From contig NZ_CANLSU010000006.1 in assembly GCF_947493875.1 (NCBI RefSeq), forward strand, positions 213,534 through 277,533: a DNA stretch of 64,000 nt. Direction: 5' to 3'. How positions within the stretch are numbered: position 1 is the first letter of the stretch; each line of letters opens with the position of its first letter. The position numbers and the translations under genes are program-made. Positions 48,445 through 59,080 of the stretch are shown in pieces. This stretch comes from an uncultured Marinococcus sp. (GTDB taxonomy: Bacteria; Bacillota; Bacilli; Bacillales; Marinococcaceae). The notes below the pieces were generated by a model. It was not told the DNA's origin, ran no database searches, and was given only the letters and a program-made list of their open reading frames with translations.

Positions 48445-48672
48445 TTGGAACTATTTCAATGCACGAAAAGTGTTTATAAACACGTCGAAATGGACGTCAT
48501 CGAAATTTATCCTCCCCAGCTTCTTTTCCGTCACGGCTATATTTACCCAGGCTTTTTCGATGACAGCGGAGTCTGGATGGCTACCGATGAAGAAGACGTA
48601 ATGCATGTGATCAGTGAACATCCTTCACCAGAACAGGACCACTGGTTTCAGCAGCATTTTAAAAAAGTGTGA
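48445..48672 (+). CDS. Small unknown protein
   Basis: 75 residues from a TTG at 48445, with AGGTG about 7 bases upstream (an in-frame GTG at 48436 lies within that SD). Soluble and acidic/aromatic: MELFQCTKSVYKHVEMDVI, then a C-terminal DEEDVMHVISEHPSPEQDHWFQQHF. Not recognised. Tightly spaced between pdxK and the acylphosphatase gene in the same direction, which supports it being real and co-transcribed. Confidence 0.55.
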   Translation: MELFQCTKSVYKHVEMDVIEIYPPQLLFRHGYIYPGFFDDSGVWMATDEEDVMHVISEHPSPEQDHWFQQHFKKV

Positions 48673-48693
48673 ACTATGGAAAGGAGCATGCAA

Positions 48694-48966
48694 ATGAAAC
48701 GCTATCATGTAGAAGTCCACGGAAATGTCCAGGGCGTCGGCTTTCGGCAGTTCACCCAATCCGAAGCAGTGAAGCATAACATTCACGGCTGGGTCCGCAA
48801 CAAATCAAACGGCGCTGTTGAAATTGAGGCCGAAGGAACGCCCCAGGATATGGACCGCTTTCTTATCGCCGTGCAGGAAGGCAGTCCTTTTTCTACCGTG
48901 GAGCGCCTCGAAACATCTGATCTTGATTCTGTCGACCATAATGAGTCCTTTGACGTTCGCTTCTAA
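48694..48966 (+). CDS. acyP: Acylphosphatase
   Basis: Hydrolyses carboxyl-phosphate bonds. 90 residues starting MKRYHVEVHGNVQGVGFRQFTQSEA. The catalytic Arg is in GVGFRQ and Asn in WVRNKSNGAVEIEAEG. ATG 48694 is chosen with AAGGAG 7 bases upstream; ATGs at 48676 and 48688 lie before or on the SD. Confidence 0.95.
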   Translation: MKRYHVEVHGNVQGVGFRQFTQSEAVKHNIHGWVRNKSNGAVEIEAEGTPQDMDRFLIAVQEGSPFSTVERLETSDLDSVDHNESFDVRF

Positions 48967-48974
48967 TTATAAAC

Positions 48975-49016
48975 AAAAACTCTCCAGCTGATTATTTCAG
49001 CTGGAGAGTTTTTTGC
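48975..49016. terminator. Bidirectional terminator, acyP and nat
   Basis: AACTCTCCAGCTG/CAGCTGGAGAGTT hairpin flanked by AAAAAC and TTTTTTG. Confidence 0.93.
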
Positions 49017-49841
49017 TTAAAAGGCCCAGGACATACGCTTTTCGAGCTGTGAAGCTGCCTGTCGTACCGGTAGATAATGCAGGCGGAATTCCTCCTGGAC
49101 TACGCGCTCAAGCGCTGGTAGATCATGTATATACTTTGTCATAGTGGCGCCATTTGCTTTTCGGGCGATAAGTTTATTATTTTTCAAAGACAGCAAAAGA
49201 TATTTTTCCGGCACCCAAAGCTGCAGGCGCAGCTGGTTCATATACGGCGCATCCGGACCGTAGGATCTACTGATCTTATTTCTCAGTTCTGCTTGCCCTG
49301 CCTCTATGTCAGGGTCAAACGCCCAGGACTCATCCGCCTGCTTTCCGTCTTTCATACGTATATAACGGTACAGGCGTGCCTCCTTTTGATAGTGAAACAA
49401 CAGCTGTTCGCCATCAAATTTTTTTGAGCGCTCCTTTCCCATGCGAAGAGGGATCGGTTCAAATAATGGGGCGGTCGTCCCTACGTCTACAAAATAAGGA
49501 GGAGAACCCGGCTGGTTTGTTTCTACCCGGACGGACACGTGGTCTTCATTCAAATAAATGAGCCGGGTGGAGAACCCCAGTGCCTCGAGCAGCTGCTGAA
49601 AGTGGATATTCAGCGTATAGCATGTGCCTCCCATCTGGTAAACCTGGCGCCGGTACAAAAATGAACCGACTGACATCGGGGCCCGGGCTTCTATACTCTC
49701 CCCAGCTTCAATTATTTTACCTACGTTTTCAAAGGGAAACTGCTGCAGATGGGAACGAATCAATTTTGTCAAAAACCGAACATCCGGCTGTTCTATTTTC
49801 AGCTTCAAAATGTGTAAATAGTCCTCTACCCATGACTGCAT
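49017..49841 (-). CDS. nat: Arylamine N-acetyltransferase-family protein
   Basis: Transfers acetyl from acetyl-CoA to arylamines or hydrazines in characterised members; natural substrate in Bacillus unknown. 274 residues. Putative triad: Cys in MGGTCYTLNIHFQQLLEALGF, His in EDHVSVRVE, Asp in FVDVGTTAPLF. The segment FPFENVGKI matches the N-terminal NAT motif. Single gene between two terminator regions. Confidence 0.88.
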   Translation of the reverse strand: MQSWVEDYLHILKLKIEQPDVRFLTKLIRSHLQQFPFENVGKIIEAGESIEARAPMSVGSFLYRRQVYQMGGTCYTLNIHFQQLLEALGFSTRLIYLNEDHVSVRVETNQPGSPPYFVDVGTTAPLFEPIPLRMGKERSKKFDGEQLLFHYQKEARLYRYIRMKDGKQADESWAFDPDIEAGQAELRNKISRSYGPDAPYMNQLRLQLWVPEKYLLLSLKNNKLIARKANGATMTKYIHDLPALERVVQEEFRLHYLPVRQAASQLEKRMSWAF

Positions 49842-49913
49842 GCAAAACGACCTCCTTTTAAAGCGCTGTAAGGCAAAAACAAATGGGGCCTTCTTTTTGC
49901 GCCGCAGGCTTTA

Positions 49914-51653
49914 TTATTCCCCGAGACGTTCATGCACCATTGCCATAACATCCATTTTTAACTGAAGAAGTTTTTCCTCTGTCTGCTTGAACGTCTTTCC
50001 CTTAACACCGAAATAAAACTTCACTTTCGGTTCTGTACCTGAAGGACGAAGACAGAACCAGGATTCATCATCTGTAAAAAACTTCAGTACGTTCGAGGAT
50101 GGAAGCTCAACAGGCTCTGTTTTTCCATTTTCAAGCAAATACGTACGTTCGCCCGTTTTGTAATCCTCCAGTTTTTGGATGGAAGCGTCACTTACCCCTT
50201 TAGGAGGCGTCGTACGGAATGTTTCGATCAGACGGTCAATTTGCTCCGCGCCTTCTTTTCCTTTTTTCGTTAAGGAATCCAGCCCTTCCATAAAATATCC
50301 ATAACGGCTGTAAATATCCATCAGCCCTTCATACACAGTGCGTCCCTGCTCTTTGTGCCACAGGGCCATCTCCGCGATTAAAAGTGCCGCCTGCACTGCA
50401 TCCTTATCGCGCACAAAGTCCCCGATCAAATACCCGTAGGACTCCTCATAACCAAACTGAAAGGCATATTCCCCTGTTTCATTATAGGTTTTAATTTTTT
50501 CACCAATGAATTTAAAACCTGTGAGCGTATCCTCACATGCCTGGCCGTAATGTTCTGCTATAGCTCTTCCGAGTTCGGAAGTAACGATCGTTTTCATGAC
50601 AATGCCATTTGTAGGAAGGGTTCCTGCCTCTTTTTTTTGCATGAGAAGATAATCAAGAAGCAGCGCCCCGGTCTGATTTCCAGTGAGCACTGCAAACTCG
50701 CCGCTGCTGTCTTTTGCCGCCAGGCCAATTCGATCCGCATCAGGGTCGGTGCCAATCAGTATGTCCGCGTCATTGTTTTCACCTACCTGAATGGCTTTTG
50801 CAAAGGCTTCCTTCTCTTCAGGATTCGGGCTCTGCACGGTGGAAAATTCCGGATCAGGTGTTAACTGCTCTTCCACTGTGGATACGTTTTGAAAGCCAGC
50901 TGCAGCGAGCCCACGCAATACCGGGTCCTTCGCTGTTCCGTGCAAAGGTGTAAACACTACATTCAAATCGCTTCCGTTTTCTTTGATCATCTCCGGCTGC
51001 AGCAGAATTGACTGCAGCGCTTTATCGTAGGCTGCATCAGTTTCTTCCCCAAGCATCACGAGAAGCCCTTCCTCCTGCATGACTCCGCTGTCCTTCACCC
51101 GAATTTCCAGCTCATTTTCGACCGATTCCACATAGGTGATCAACTCATCCGCGGGCCCAGGCGGGAATTGCCCCCCGTCTTCACCGTAAACTTTAAACCC
51201 GTTATATTCCGGCGGGTTATGACTTGCCGTAATTACTACTCCGGCAAATGCATAGGTTCTCCGCACCGCAAACGACAGCTCGGGAGTCGGGCGCAGATCT
51301 TCAAACAAGTACACCTGGATGCCGTGTGCCCCGAGCGTCTGTGCTGTTTCAAGCGCAAATTTTTCCGAGTAGTGGCGCGGGTCAAATGCGACAGCCACTC
51401 CCCGGGCTTTTGCCTCAGCGCCGGCATTTTCTATATACCGGGCAAGGCCCTCAGCTGCGCGGCGGATCGTGTATGTATTCATTCTATTTGTTCCAGGGCC
51501 GATTTCTCCGCGCATCCCTCCGGTCCCAAAAGCCAGATACTGATAAAAGTAATCCTCTGCCTCTGTTTCATCCAGTTCATGAAGCTTTTCTTTCCATGCT
51601 TCTTCTATGAACGCATGGTTTTTCCATCGATTCCAGTGGTCCGTCCAACTCAT
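49914..51653 (-). CDS. pgcA: Alpha-phosphoglucomutase
   Basis: Interconverts glucose 1- and 6-phosphate, feeding UDP-glucose for lipoteichoic acid glycolipid anchor and teichoic acid glycosylation. About 579 residues. Phosphoserine loop VVITASHNPPEYNGFKVYGEDGGQ, metal loop GTDPDADRIG, sugar loop GYEESYGYLIGD and phosphate loop RPSGTEPKVKFYFGVKG. ATG 51653 has AGGAG upstream; a GTG at 51665 overlaps that SD. Adjacent to glpD as in B. subtilis (glpD-yhxB). Confidence 0.95.
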   Translation of the reverse strand: MSWTDHWNRWKNHAFIEEAWKEKLHELDETEAEDYFYQYLAFGTGGMRGEIGPGTNRMNTYTIRRAAEGLARYIENAGAEAKARGVAVAFDPRHYSEKFALETAQTLGAHGIQVYLFEDLRPTPELSFAVRRTYAFAGVVITASHNPPEYNGFKVYGEDGGQFPPGPADELITYVESVENELEIRVKDSGVMQEEGLLVMLGEETDAAYDKALQSILLQPEMIKENGSDLNVVFTPLHGTAKDPVLRGLAAAGFQNVSTVEEQLTPDPEFSTVQSPNPEEKEAFAKAIQVGENNDADILIGTDPDADRIGLAAKDSSGEFAVLTGNQTGALLLDYLLMQKKEAGTLPTNGIVMKTIVTSELGRAIAEHYGQACEDTLTGFKFIGEKIKTYNETGEYAFQFGYEESYGYLIGDFVRDKDAVQAALLIAEMALWHKEQGRTVYEGLMDIYSRYGYFMEGLDSLTKKGKEGAEQIDRLIETFRTTPPKGVSDASIQKLEDYKTGERTYLLENGKTEPVELPSSNVLKFFTDDESWFCLRPSGTEPKVKFYFGVKGKTFKQTEEKLLQLKMDVMAMVHERLGE

Positions 51654-51769
51654 ATGTATGATCACTCCTGAAGCGTTTATTGTATTTCTCGGTAGATCTA
51701 TCTGTTACCAGTATATAAGAAAGCACGCGTTTCCACCATGGTTTTCCGGCATTCGTTCTCTTCTTTCCA

Positions 51770-51804
51770 AAAAAACGCCCGCTCCGGTTAAAGAGCAGGC
51801 GTTT
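51770..51804 (-). terminator. Terminator after glpD
   Basis: AAAACGCCTGCTC/GAGCGGGCGTTTT hairpin with TTTTTT on the minus strand. Confidence 0.88.
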
Positions 51805-51817
51805 TGATGCAAGTTCA

Positions 51818-53506
51818 TTAATTCGCTTGTTTTTCCCTGGCTTTTTGGTCCTCAACGTCTTCATAAGGCTTCGTCGCATAGGCAATTTCGGACTCAAGCT
51901 CTTTCGTATAGGCTTTGGTTTCTTCCTCGGACCAGTTCAACGATTTTTTCATAAACGCCGTTACCGGCTCTTTCCAGCGCTTCAGCTCCGGCATATCAAA
52001 GAACAGGAAGGCGGTTCTTCTATTTAGGAAGTCAAGCGGCGTAACTGCCATTTCATATTCGAGTGCGTACAACAGCCGTGCAGCAAGCTTTAGCGGCATA
52101 CCGCTGTTTTTCGCTTCCTCGAGGTTTTCTTCAAGCAGCTCGAGCATTTTCAGTCCGTTCGCTCCGTAGAAGCGGAACAGGTCCTCTGTCTCGTCTCTGG
52201 TCATCCCGAGTGCTTCACCGCGGTATGCTTCTTTAACGGCAAATGTTTCATAGCCGGAGGAGCCTCCCACTTCACCGCCGGAAAGCCGGATATCCTGTGT
52301 TGGGCACGGTGCGTGGATATTCATCTTATCAACCACTACATCGACAATCCGCTCTGCCATCTTGCGGTAGCCGGTCAGTTTACCGCCTGCAATGGAAATC
52401 AGTCCTGAATCGGAAATGAAAATTTCATCCTTCCGGGAAATTTCAGAGGCTGATTTTCCTTCCTCCTGAATAAGCGGACGGATGCCGGACCAGCTGGATT
52501 CCACATCTTCTGCTTTCAGCTTCAGGGTTGGGAATTCATAATTCGTCACTTCTAAAATATAGTCGCGGTCTTCACGGGAGACACGAGGCTCCTGAAGGTT
52601 CGACCCGTAGTCAGTATCTGTTGTGCCCACATACGCCTTATTGCCGCGCGGGATGGCAAAGATCATGCGGCCATCCGGAGCATCAAAGTACGTAGCCTGA
52701 CGGAGCGGGAACCGGCTCAGATCAAACACGAGATGAATTCCTTTCGTGTGATGCAGATGTTTACCTGTGTTGGAGCCGTCTACTTTTCTCAGCGTATCCA
52801 CCCACGGACCGGCAGCGTTCACCACATGGTCCGCATAGATGCGGTGGGTCTCATTGTTGATCAGATCTTTTACTTCTACACCAATCAGCTTGCCGTTATC
52901 ATACAAAAGATCAGTGGCTTTGGCGTAGTTAACGGCGTTTGCGCCGAGTTCCACGGATTTTTTCATTGCTTCGAGCGTCAGTCTTGCATCATCGGTACGA
53001 TATTCAACATACACTCCGCCCCCGAGAAGGTTATCTTCGCGAAGCAGCGGTTCCTTTTCAATCGTACTTTTTTTATTCAGCATATAACGGCGTTCGTGCT
53101 TATTTACCTGGGCCAGGCGGTCATATACCTGCAGACCGAACGAGGTGGTGGTTTTTCCAAGGTTTCCGCCTTTTACGATTGGAAGAAGCATCCACTCCGG
53201 CTCGGTTACGTGTGGCGCATTTTCATACACGATGGCCCGCTCTCTGCCTACTTCGGCTACAAGTTTAATTTCAAACTGTTCGAGATAACGAAGTCCCCCG
53301 TGTACAAGCTTAGTGGAACGGCTGGAAGTACCTGCTGCAAAGTCCTGCATTTCAATGCAGGCCGTGTTGAGGCCACGGGCTGTGGCGTCCAGTGTAATGC
53401 CCGCTCCGGTAATGCCGCCTCCGATAACGAGCACGTCGAGGTGGGTCTCTGTCATATTTCTCAAACGCTCTTTGCGTGATAGTGCTGAAAAATGCTGATC
53501 TGCCAT
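51818..53506 (-). CDS. glpD: Aerobic glycerol-3-phosphate dehydrogenase
   Basis: FAD enzyme that oxidises glycerol 3-phosphate to dihydroxyacetone phosphate and passes electrons to menaquinone at the membrane. 562 residues from ATG 53506 (AAGGGGATG about 8 bases upstream). FAD-binding LDVLVIGGGITGAGITLDATARGL near residue 22, RGLNTACIEMQDFAAGTSSRSTKLVHGGLRYLEQ, and a C-terminal helical domain (DETEDLFRFYGANG). A longer in-frame reading to 53605 would run through the leader terminator. Own promoter and antitermination leader. Confidence 0.95.
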   Translation of the reverse strand: MADQHFSALSRKERLRNMTETHLDVLVIGGGITGAGITLDATARGLNTACIEMQDFAAGTSSRSTKLVHGGLRYLEQFEIKLVAEVGRERAIVYENAPHVTEPEWMLLPIVKGGNLGKTTTSFGLQVYDRLAQVNKHERRYMLNKKSTIEKEPLLREDNLLGGGVYVEYRTDDARLTLEAMKKSVELGANAVNYAKATDLLYDNGKLIGVEVKDLINNETHRIYADHVVNAAGPWVDTLRKVDGSNTGKHLHHTKGIHLVFDLSRFPLRQATYFDAPDGRMIFAIPRGNKAYVGTTDTDYGSNLQEPRVSREDRDYILEVTNYEFPTLKLKAEDVESSWSGIRPLIQEEGKSASEISRKDEIFISDSGLISIAGGKLTGYRKMAERIVDVVVDKMNIHAPCPTQDIRLSGGEVGGSSGYETFAVKEAYRGEALGMTRDETEDLFRFYGANGLKMLELLEENLEEAKNSGMPLKLAARLLYALEYEMAVTPLDFLNRRTAFLFFDMPELKRWKEPVTAFMKKSLNWSEEETKAYTKELESEIAYATKPYEDVEDQKAREKQAN

Positions 53507-53540
53507 TCGATTCATCCCCTTTTTAAATATCAGAGAGTAA

Positions 53541-53587
53541 AAAAGACCGCAGATCTCCTCTTCTGGCGTGAAGGGTATCTGCGGTCT
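53541..53587 (-). terminator. Leader terminator of glpD, probable GlpP target
   Basis: AGACCGCAGAT/ATCTGCGGTCT hairpin followed by TTTTTTA on the minus strand, located between the glpD promoter and the glpD start. In B. subtilis GlpP with glycerol 3-phosphate allows read-through of such a terminator in the glpD leader. Confidence 0.85.
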
Positions 53588-53621
53588 CTCTGCATCTCCG
53601 ACCATTTATTAACTTAACCTA

Positions 53622-53650
53622 ATTGTAATCGCTCTTTCATTCAAATGCAA
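53622..53650 (-). promoter_or_regulatory. Sigma-A promoter of glpD
   Basis: TTGCAT (53645-53650), 17-base spacer, TACAAT (53622-53627). An imperfect cre-like sequence (12 of 14 consensus positions by eye) overlaps the -10, so CcpA repression is possible. Confidence 0.7.
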
Positions 53651-53659
53651 CCGATATGT

Positions 53660-55171
<1,512 letters not shown>

Positions 55172-55182
55172 TTATCTTTTCT

Positions 55183-55728
55183 CTATTTTGGCCATAATGA
55201 TTTTTCCGTCGTCGATATAGCCGATGCCCCTGCACTCCAGGCGGCAGAAACCTCTTCCTGCGAGCGAATCAGACCACCTGCAATAACAGGCACATTTTTA
55301 TTTTCTGCTACTTCCTTAATCATAGACGGCACAATACCCGGCAGAAGCTCCACCATGTCCGGTTTTATGTCTTCAAGCAGCTTATAGCTTGTTTCAAGCG
55401 CGAGTGAATCCAGTAAAAACAAGCGCTGTACTGTGATAAGATTGTTTTTTTTAGCTGTTGTCAGAATCTGCCGGCGGGTGCTGATTAATCCGTCCGGACG
55501 GATATTCTGGCATAAATACTGGGCCGCGGAATCATCATGGGCGAGCCCCTGGACCAGATCTGCATGCAAAAGCACTTTTTTATCTGCCCGTTTGCTTAAC
55601 TGCATCAGGCTTTTAAGCTTCGCCAGATGCACGTTTAAAATAACCACGTACGGCCCGGAGGTTTTGAGCGCTTTTTCAAACTCCCTCTCATTGCGGGCTG
55701 CTGGCAGAATTTTTTGGCCGGTAAGCAT
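55183..55728 (-). CDS. glpP: Glycerol-3-phosphate responsive antiterminator GlpP
   Basis: RNA-binding antiterminator that, with glycerol 3-phosphate, lets polymerase pass leader terminators of glp genes. 181 residues with a TIM-barrel-like pattern (LLHADLVQGLAHDDSAAQYLCQNIRPDGLISTRRQIL; DMVELLPGIVPSMIKEVAE; PVIAGGLIRSQEEV). Lies 26 bases before glpK; the glycerol facilitator glpF that usually separates them is missing. Confidence 0.93.
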   Translation of the reverse strand: MLTGQKILPAARNEREFEKALKTSGPYVVILNVHLAKLKSLMQLSKRADKKVLLHADLVQGLAHDDSAAQYLCQNIRPDGLISTRRQILTTAKKNNLITVQRLFLLDSLALETSYKLLEDIKPDMVELLPGIVPSMIKEVAENKNVPVIAGGLIRSQEEVSAAWSAGASAISTTEKSLWPK

Positions 55729-55790
55729 ATCCTTCCCCCTTTATCTCTCTTTCTTGTTCAGGCCTTTTGAATTACGACTGCTGTTGGCTG

Positions 55791-55799
55791 TGCTATACT
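55791..55799 (+). promoter_or_regulatory. Extended -10 promoter of msrA
   Basis: TGCTATACT, 39 bases before the msrA start; no strong -35. Confidence 0.5.
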
Positions 55800-55837
55800 T
55801 TACACAAATACAAAAAATACTATACAGGTGATGGACG

Positions 55838-56407
55838 GTGTTCGCAATGACCCAGCAAAATGAGAGAAAAAATAAAGAATTGGCAACCTTTGCCGGTGGA
55901 TGCTTTTGGTGCATGGTACAGCCGTTTGACGAGCTCCCCGGCATTATATCCATTACGTCGGGCTACACCGGCGGAAGCATAGCTCATCCTTCATACGAGC
56001 AGGTAAAAGGCGGCACCACAGGTCATAGAGAAGCAGTACAGATTGAGTTTGATCCTGCGCTGTTTTCCTACCAGCAGCTGCTCGACCTATACTGGCCTCA
56101 AATTGATCCTACCGATCCAGACGGCCAGTTTCACGACCGCGGCCCGCAATATCAGACGGCTATTTTTCACCATAATGAAGAGCAGCGACGGCTGGCAGAA
56201 GCATCGAGGCAGCGGGTAGAAGAAAGCGGCCGGTTCCGTGATCCCGTAGTGACAGAGATCAGACCGGCGGAGCCTTTTTATCCGGCGGAAGAATCCCATC
56301 AGAACTTTTATAAAAAAGAACGTGAAGCCTATAAAAAAGACCGGGCCCTCTCCGGCCGGGATGAATTTATTGAAGCCCACTGGGATAGTTCTCCCGAAAA
56401 TCAATAA
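55838..56407 (+). CDS. msrA: Peptide methionine-S-sulfoxide reductase MsrA
   Basis: Reduces the S form of methionine sulfoxide in oxidised proteins. 189 residues. Catalytic [13 protein letters not shown], then [32 protein letters not shown] and the [26 protein letters not shown] segment. The CxxC-like GCFWC has its second Cys near the first; no fused MsrB. The GTG at 55838 has AGGTG 7 bases upstream; an ATG at 55847 is an alternative start. Confidence 0.95.
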   Translation: MFAMTQQNERKNKELATFAGGCFWCMVQPFDELPGIISITSGYTGGSIAHPSYEQVKGGTTGHREAVQIEFDPALFSYQQLLDLYWPQIDPTDPDGQFHDRGPQYQTAIFHHNEEQRRLAEASRQRVEESGRFRDPVVTEIRPAEPFYPAEESHQNFYKKEREAYKKDRALSGRDEFIEAHWDSSPENQ

Positions 56408-56422
56408 AAATTGTAAGCCATT

Positions 56423-56460
56423 AAAAAGAGCTTCAGCAGGCAGCACCTGCTGAAGCTCTT
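56423..56460 (-). terminator. Terminator after the signal peptidase gene
   Basis: AAGAGCTTCAGCAGG/CCTGCTGAAGCTCTT hairpin with TTTTTAA following on the minus strand; it may also serve msrA from the other side. Confidence 0.85.
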
Positions 56461-56461
56461 G

Positions 56462-57016
56462 TCATGGACTGAAGGTGAAATCATCGAGCGGCCAGTACCT
56501 GATACTCGCTTCCCCGACAATCTGCTCCTCATCCACAAAACCGACTGCGTCGGCTCTGCTGTCTTCACTGCGGGGGCGGTTGTCGCCCATTACAAAATAG
56601 CTGTCTTCCGGCACAGTTGTTTCTCCGGTCACTCCCTGGAGCGTGAAATCCTGGGTGAACTCTCCGTTCGTCTGATTTTGATATTCTTCTAAGTACGGCT
56701 CCTCCTGAGCTTCTCCGTTGATGTATAACGTATCGTCCCTATACTCCACCGTATCCCCCGGAAGACCGATAACCCGTTTAATATAGTCACTGTTTTCATT
56801 TGCATGAAAAACAATGATATCTGAGTGTTCGGGCTCGGAGAAAGCATAGCCGATCTTGTTAATAATCATCCGCTGTCCGTCTTCCACTGTCGGAAGCATG
56901 GAAGGGCCGCTGACAACATAGTTGGCAAACAAGAAGCCGCGCACAATGACGACGATTAAAACGACGACGACGATTACTTTAATCCAATCCCATATTTCTT
57001 TTGACCAATTCGTCAT
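56462..57016 (-). CDS. sipS: Signal peptidase I
   Basis: Removes signal peptides on the outer membrane face. 184 residues: one N-terminal anchor (about 10-32), the nucleophile in YVVSGPSMLPTVEDGQR, the catalytic lysine in SDYIKRVIGLPGDTVEYRDDTLYING, and the box E motif FVMGDNRPRSEDSRADAVGFV. The single anchor and length fit the prokaryotic-type Sip enzymes of Bacillus. Which paralogue it is cannot be told. Divergent from the downstream PBP gene. Confidence 0.94.
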   Translation of the reverse strand: MTNWSKEIWDWIKVIVVVVLIVVIVRGFLFANYVVSGPSMLPTVEDGQRMIINKIGYAFSEPEHSDIIVFHANENSDYIKRVIGLPGDTVEYRDDTLYINGEAQEEPYLEEYQNQTNGEFTQDFTLQGVTGETTVPEDSYFVMGDNRPRSEDSRADAVGFVDEEQIVGEASIRYWPLDDFTFSP

Positions 57017-57195
57017 TACCGACTTCCTCCGTTTCTATCTGCCTTTTTACTTTAGCACGGTTTCTGCAGGCGGGCAAACCGAAAATCCGCGCAGGCTAGA
57101 GGCATTATATCATATTTATACGGGTACTTTCTTTTTAAACCTTAAAGCTCTCTTTGTCGATATAATAAATATCCTTAAGCGAAGGAATTGTACAC

Positions 57196-59067
57196 ATGAG
57201 AAAACTTTTAGGACTTCTATGGATACTATTATTTATAACCGGCGGAACCATCGTTTACTGCCTGTTTGCAAAGGAAATGACCAGCACGCAGGCTCTCTCT
57301 TCCTTCCTCGAGGAGCAGATTGACGTCTCCGGCGTGCCAATTGCCCAGAACAGCTACGTGACCGACCGGCAGGGCAGTCAAATTGCTGAATTTCAGCCGG
57401 AGGAAAACCGGCGGTACGTCTCCCTCTCCCATTTTCCCGAACATGCGAGAGCTGCTTTTATTGCAACAGAGGACCAAAATTATTACGAGCATCAGGGCAT
57501 CGACCCTTTAGGCGTTGTCCGGGCTTTTATAAGCAATGCCAGCAGTGGCAGCATTGAAGAAGGCGCAAGTACGATCACGCAGCAGGCGACACGAAATATG
57601 TATTTTTCCCACCAGCAGACGTATGAACGAAAGGTTGCCGAGGTTCTGTTTGCCTACCAGCTTGAACAAACCTATACAAAAAATGAAATTCTGGAAATGT
57701 ACATGAATACTATTTATTTCGGCGAAGGCATTTACGGATTTGAAACGGCGAGCCGTTCTTATTTCGGCAAACCAAGCAGTGATCTCTCCCTTGCACAGGC
57801 AGCTTTCCTGGCTGCCATTCCGGCTAATCCGTCCTACTACCACCCCGTTGATCATCCGGACAGGACCAGGGAACGGCAGCAGTGGATCCTGGAAAAAATG
57901 AAAGAAACCGAAGCTATAACTGCTGAGGAAAAATTACAGACTGCTCAAGAAACGGTCTCTGTAGATTTACAAAAAAGCAAAGCCAACCCTTACCCTGATT
58001 ATACCGATTACGTGAAGCATGAATTCAGGCAGCTTGTTGCTCAAAACGAAGGCTGGACTGAACAGATAAATCAGGCGGCGGAAAGCGAAAAAGAAGCTCT
58101 TTCCGAAGAGCTTGATACACGTACAGAGCAGCTTCTTCAGTCCGGCATTACCATCCATACCGCCATGGACTCTGATCTGCAGACCCAGCTCACAGAAAAA
58201 TCCCGCTCCTACTGGCAGCAGCGGAGCATTGAAGGAGCCGCTGTCATTGCTGATCACAGGGCCGGTACTATTACGGCAATAAGCGGCGGGGCAGATTACC
58301 AGGAATATGAATTCAACCGGGCCTTTCAGGCCTACCGGCAGCCCGGTTCGGTATGGAAGCCACTGCTCGTCTACGGACCGTACCTTGAAGAAAAACAGCG
58401 CTCTATCAACGACCTGGTCTCCACAGAAAAGTACTGCGCAGCCTCCTATTGTCCCGCAAATGAGAGCGGTACGACAAAGGACAGGGTAACGATTGAACAT
58501 GCTCTTGCCTTTTCCTACAATACTTCTGCTCTGCGTCTCATGCATCAAAATGGACTGGACGCTTCCTTTCAGTACCTTGAAAAATTTGAGTGGTCAAAAT
58601 TAACCCCGGGAGACAGGCAATACGCCGCCGCCCTCGGCGGCATTGAATACGGGGTCTCCCCGGTGGAGTTAACGAGTGCTTATACCGTATTCTCCAGCGG
58701 CGGCACGTATGAACCGCCACGTGCTATTACTTCTGTTACTGATGCAGATGGAGAGATTCTGTTTGAATGGGAAACGAAGGAAACAGTCGTATGGTCTAAA
58801 GAAACAAATGACCAGATGCGTGAAGCCCTTCGCACCACCGTCCTTTCAGGAACGGCTTCAACTCTAAAAGAGGTGGGAGACGTCAGCGGTAAAACCGGTA
58901 CATCCAACAGTACCAAAGACAGCTGGTTTGCCGGCTATGACAGCAGATACACCATGGGAGTCTGGCACGGATACGATGATCCCCGTCCTTTAAATCCTGA
59001 AGACAGTGCTCTCACTTTCTGGAAAACGATGTACCCCCTGTTATACGAAAAAAGCGGACAGCCTTAG
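57196..59067 (+). CDS. Class A penicillin-binding protein (PbpG-like)
   Basis: Second bifunctional peptidoglycan synthase in the window, 623 residues. N-terminal anchor (about 4-24), GT51 domain (FIATEDQNYYEHQGIDPLG; EGASTITQQATRNMY; EMYMNTIYFGEGIYGFETASRSYFG), transpeptidase with SxxK in RQPGSVWKPLLVY, SxN in FSYNTSALRLM and KTG in VSGKTGTSNSTKDSWFAGY. It lacks the C-terminal fibronectin-like module of the 23.7 kb PBP. Size and order resemble PbpG/PBP2D, sporulation-associated in B. subtilis; that match is tentative. Confidence 0.9.
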   Translation: MRKLLGLLWILLFITGGTIVYCLFAKEMTSTQALSSFLEEQIDVSGVPIAQNSYVTDRQGSQIAEFQPEENRRYVSLSHFPEHARAAFIATEDQNYYEHQGIDPLGVVRAFISNASSGSIEEGASTITQQATRNMYFSHQQTYERKVAEVLFAYQLEQTYTKNEILEMYMNTIYFGEGIYGFETASRSYFGKPSSDLSLAQAAFLAAIPANPSYYHPVDHPDRTRERQQWILEKMKETEAITAEEKLQTAQETVSVDLQKSKANPYPDYTDYVKHEFRQLVAQNEGWTEQINQAAESEKEALSEELDTRTEQLLQSGITIHTAMDSDLQTQLTEKSRSYWQQRSIEGAAVIADHRAGTITAISGGADYQEYEFNRAFQAYRQPGSVWKPLLVYGPYLEEKQRSINDLVSTEKYCAASYCPANESGTTKDRVTIEHALAFSYNTSALRLMHQNGLDASFQYLEKFEWSKLTPGDRQYAAALGGIEYGVSPVELTSAYTVFSSGGTYEPPRAITSVTDADGEILFEWETKETVVWSKETNDQMREALRTTVLSGTASTLKEVGDVSGKTGTSNSTKDSWFAGYDSRYTMGVWHGYDDPRPLNPEDSALTFWKTMYPLLYEKSGQP

Positions 59068-59079
59068 CCGTCCGCTTTT
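59050..59079. terminator. Bidirectional terminator, PBP gene and yufK-like gene
   Basis: AAAAGCGGAC/GTCCGCTTTT hairpin; it includes the stop codon of the PBP gene. Confidence 0.85.
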
Positions 59080-59080
59080 G

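Noticed and set aside
53625..53638. cre site at the glpD promoter as a firm CcpA operator
   Set aside because: Only 12 of 14 consensus positions match by eye, so it is noted but not listed as a separate feature.
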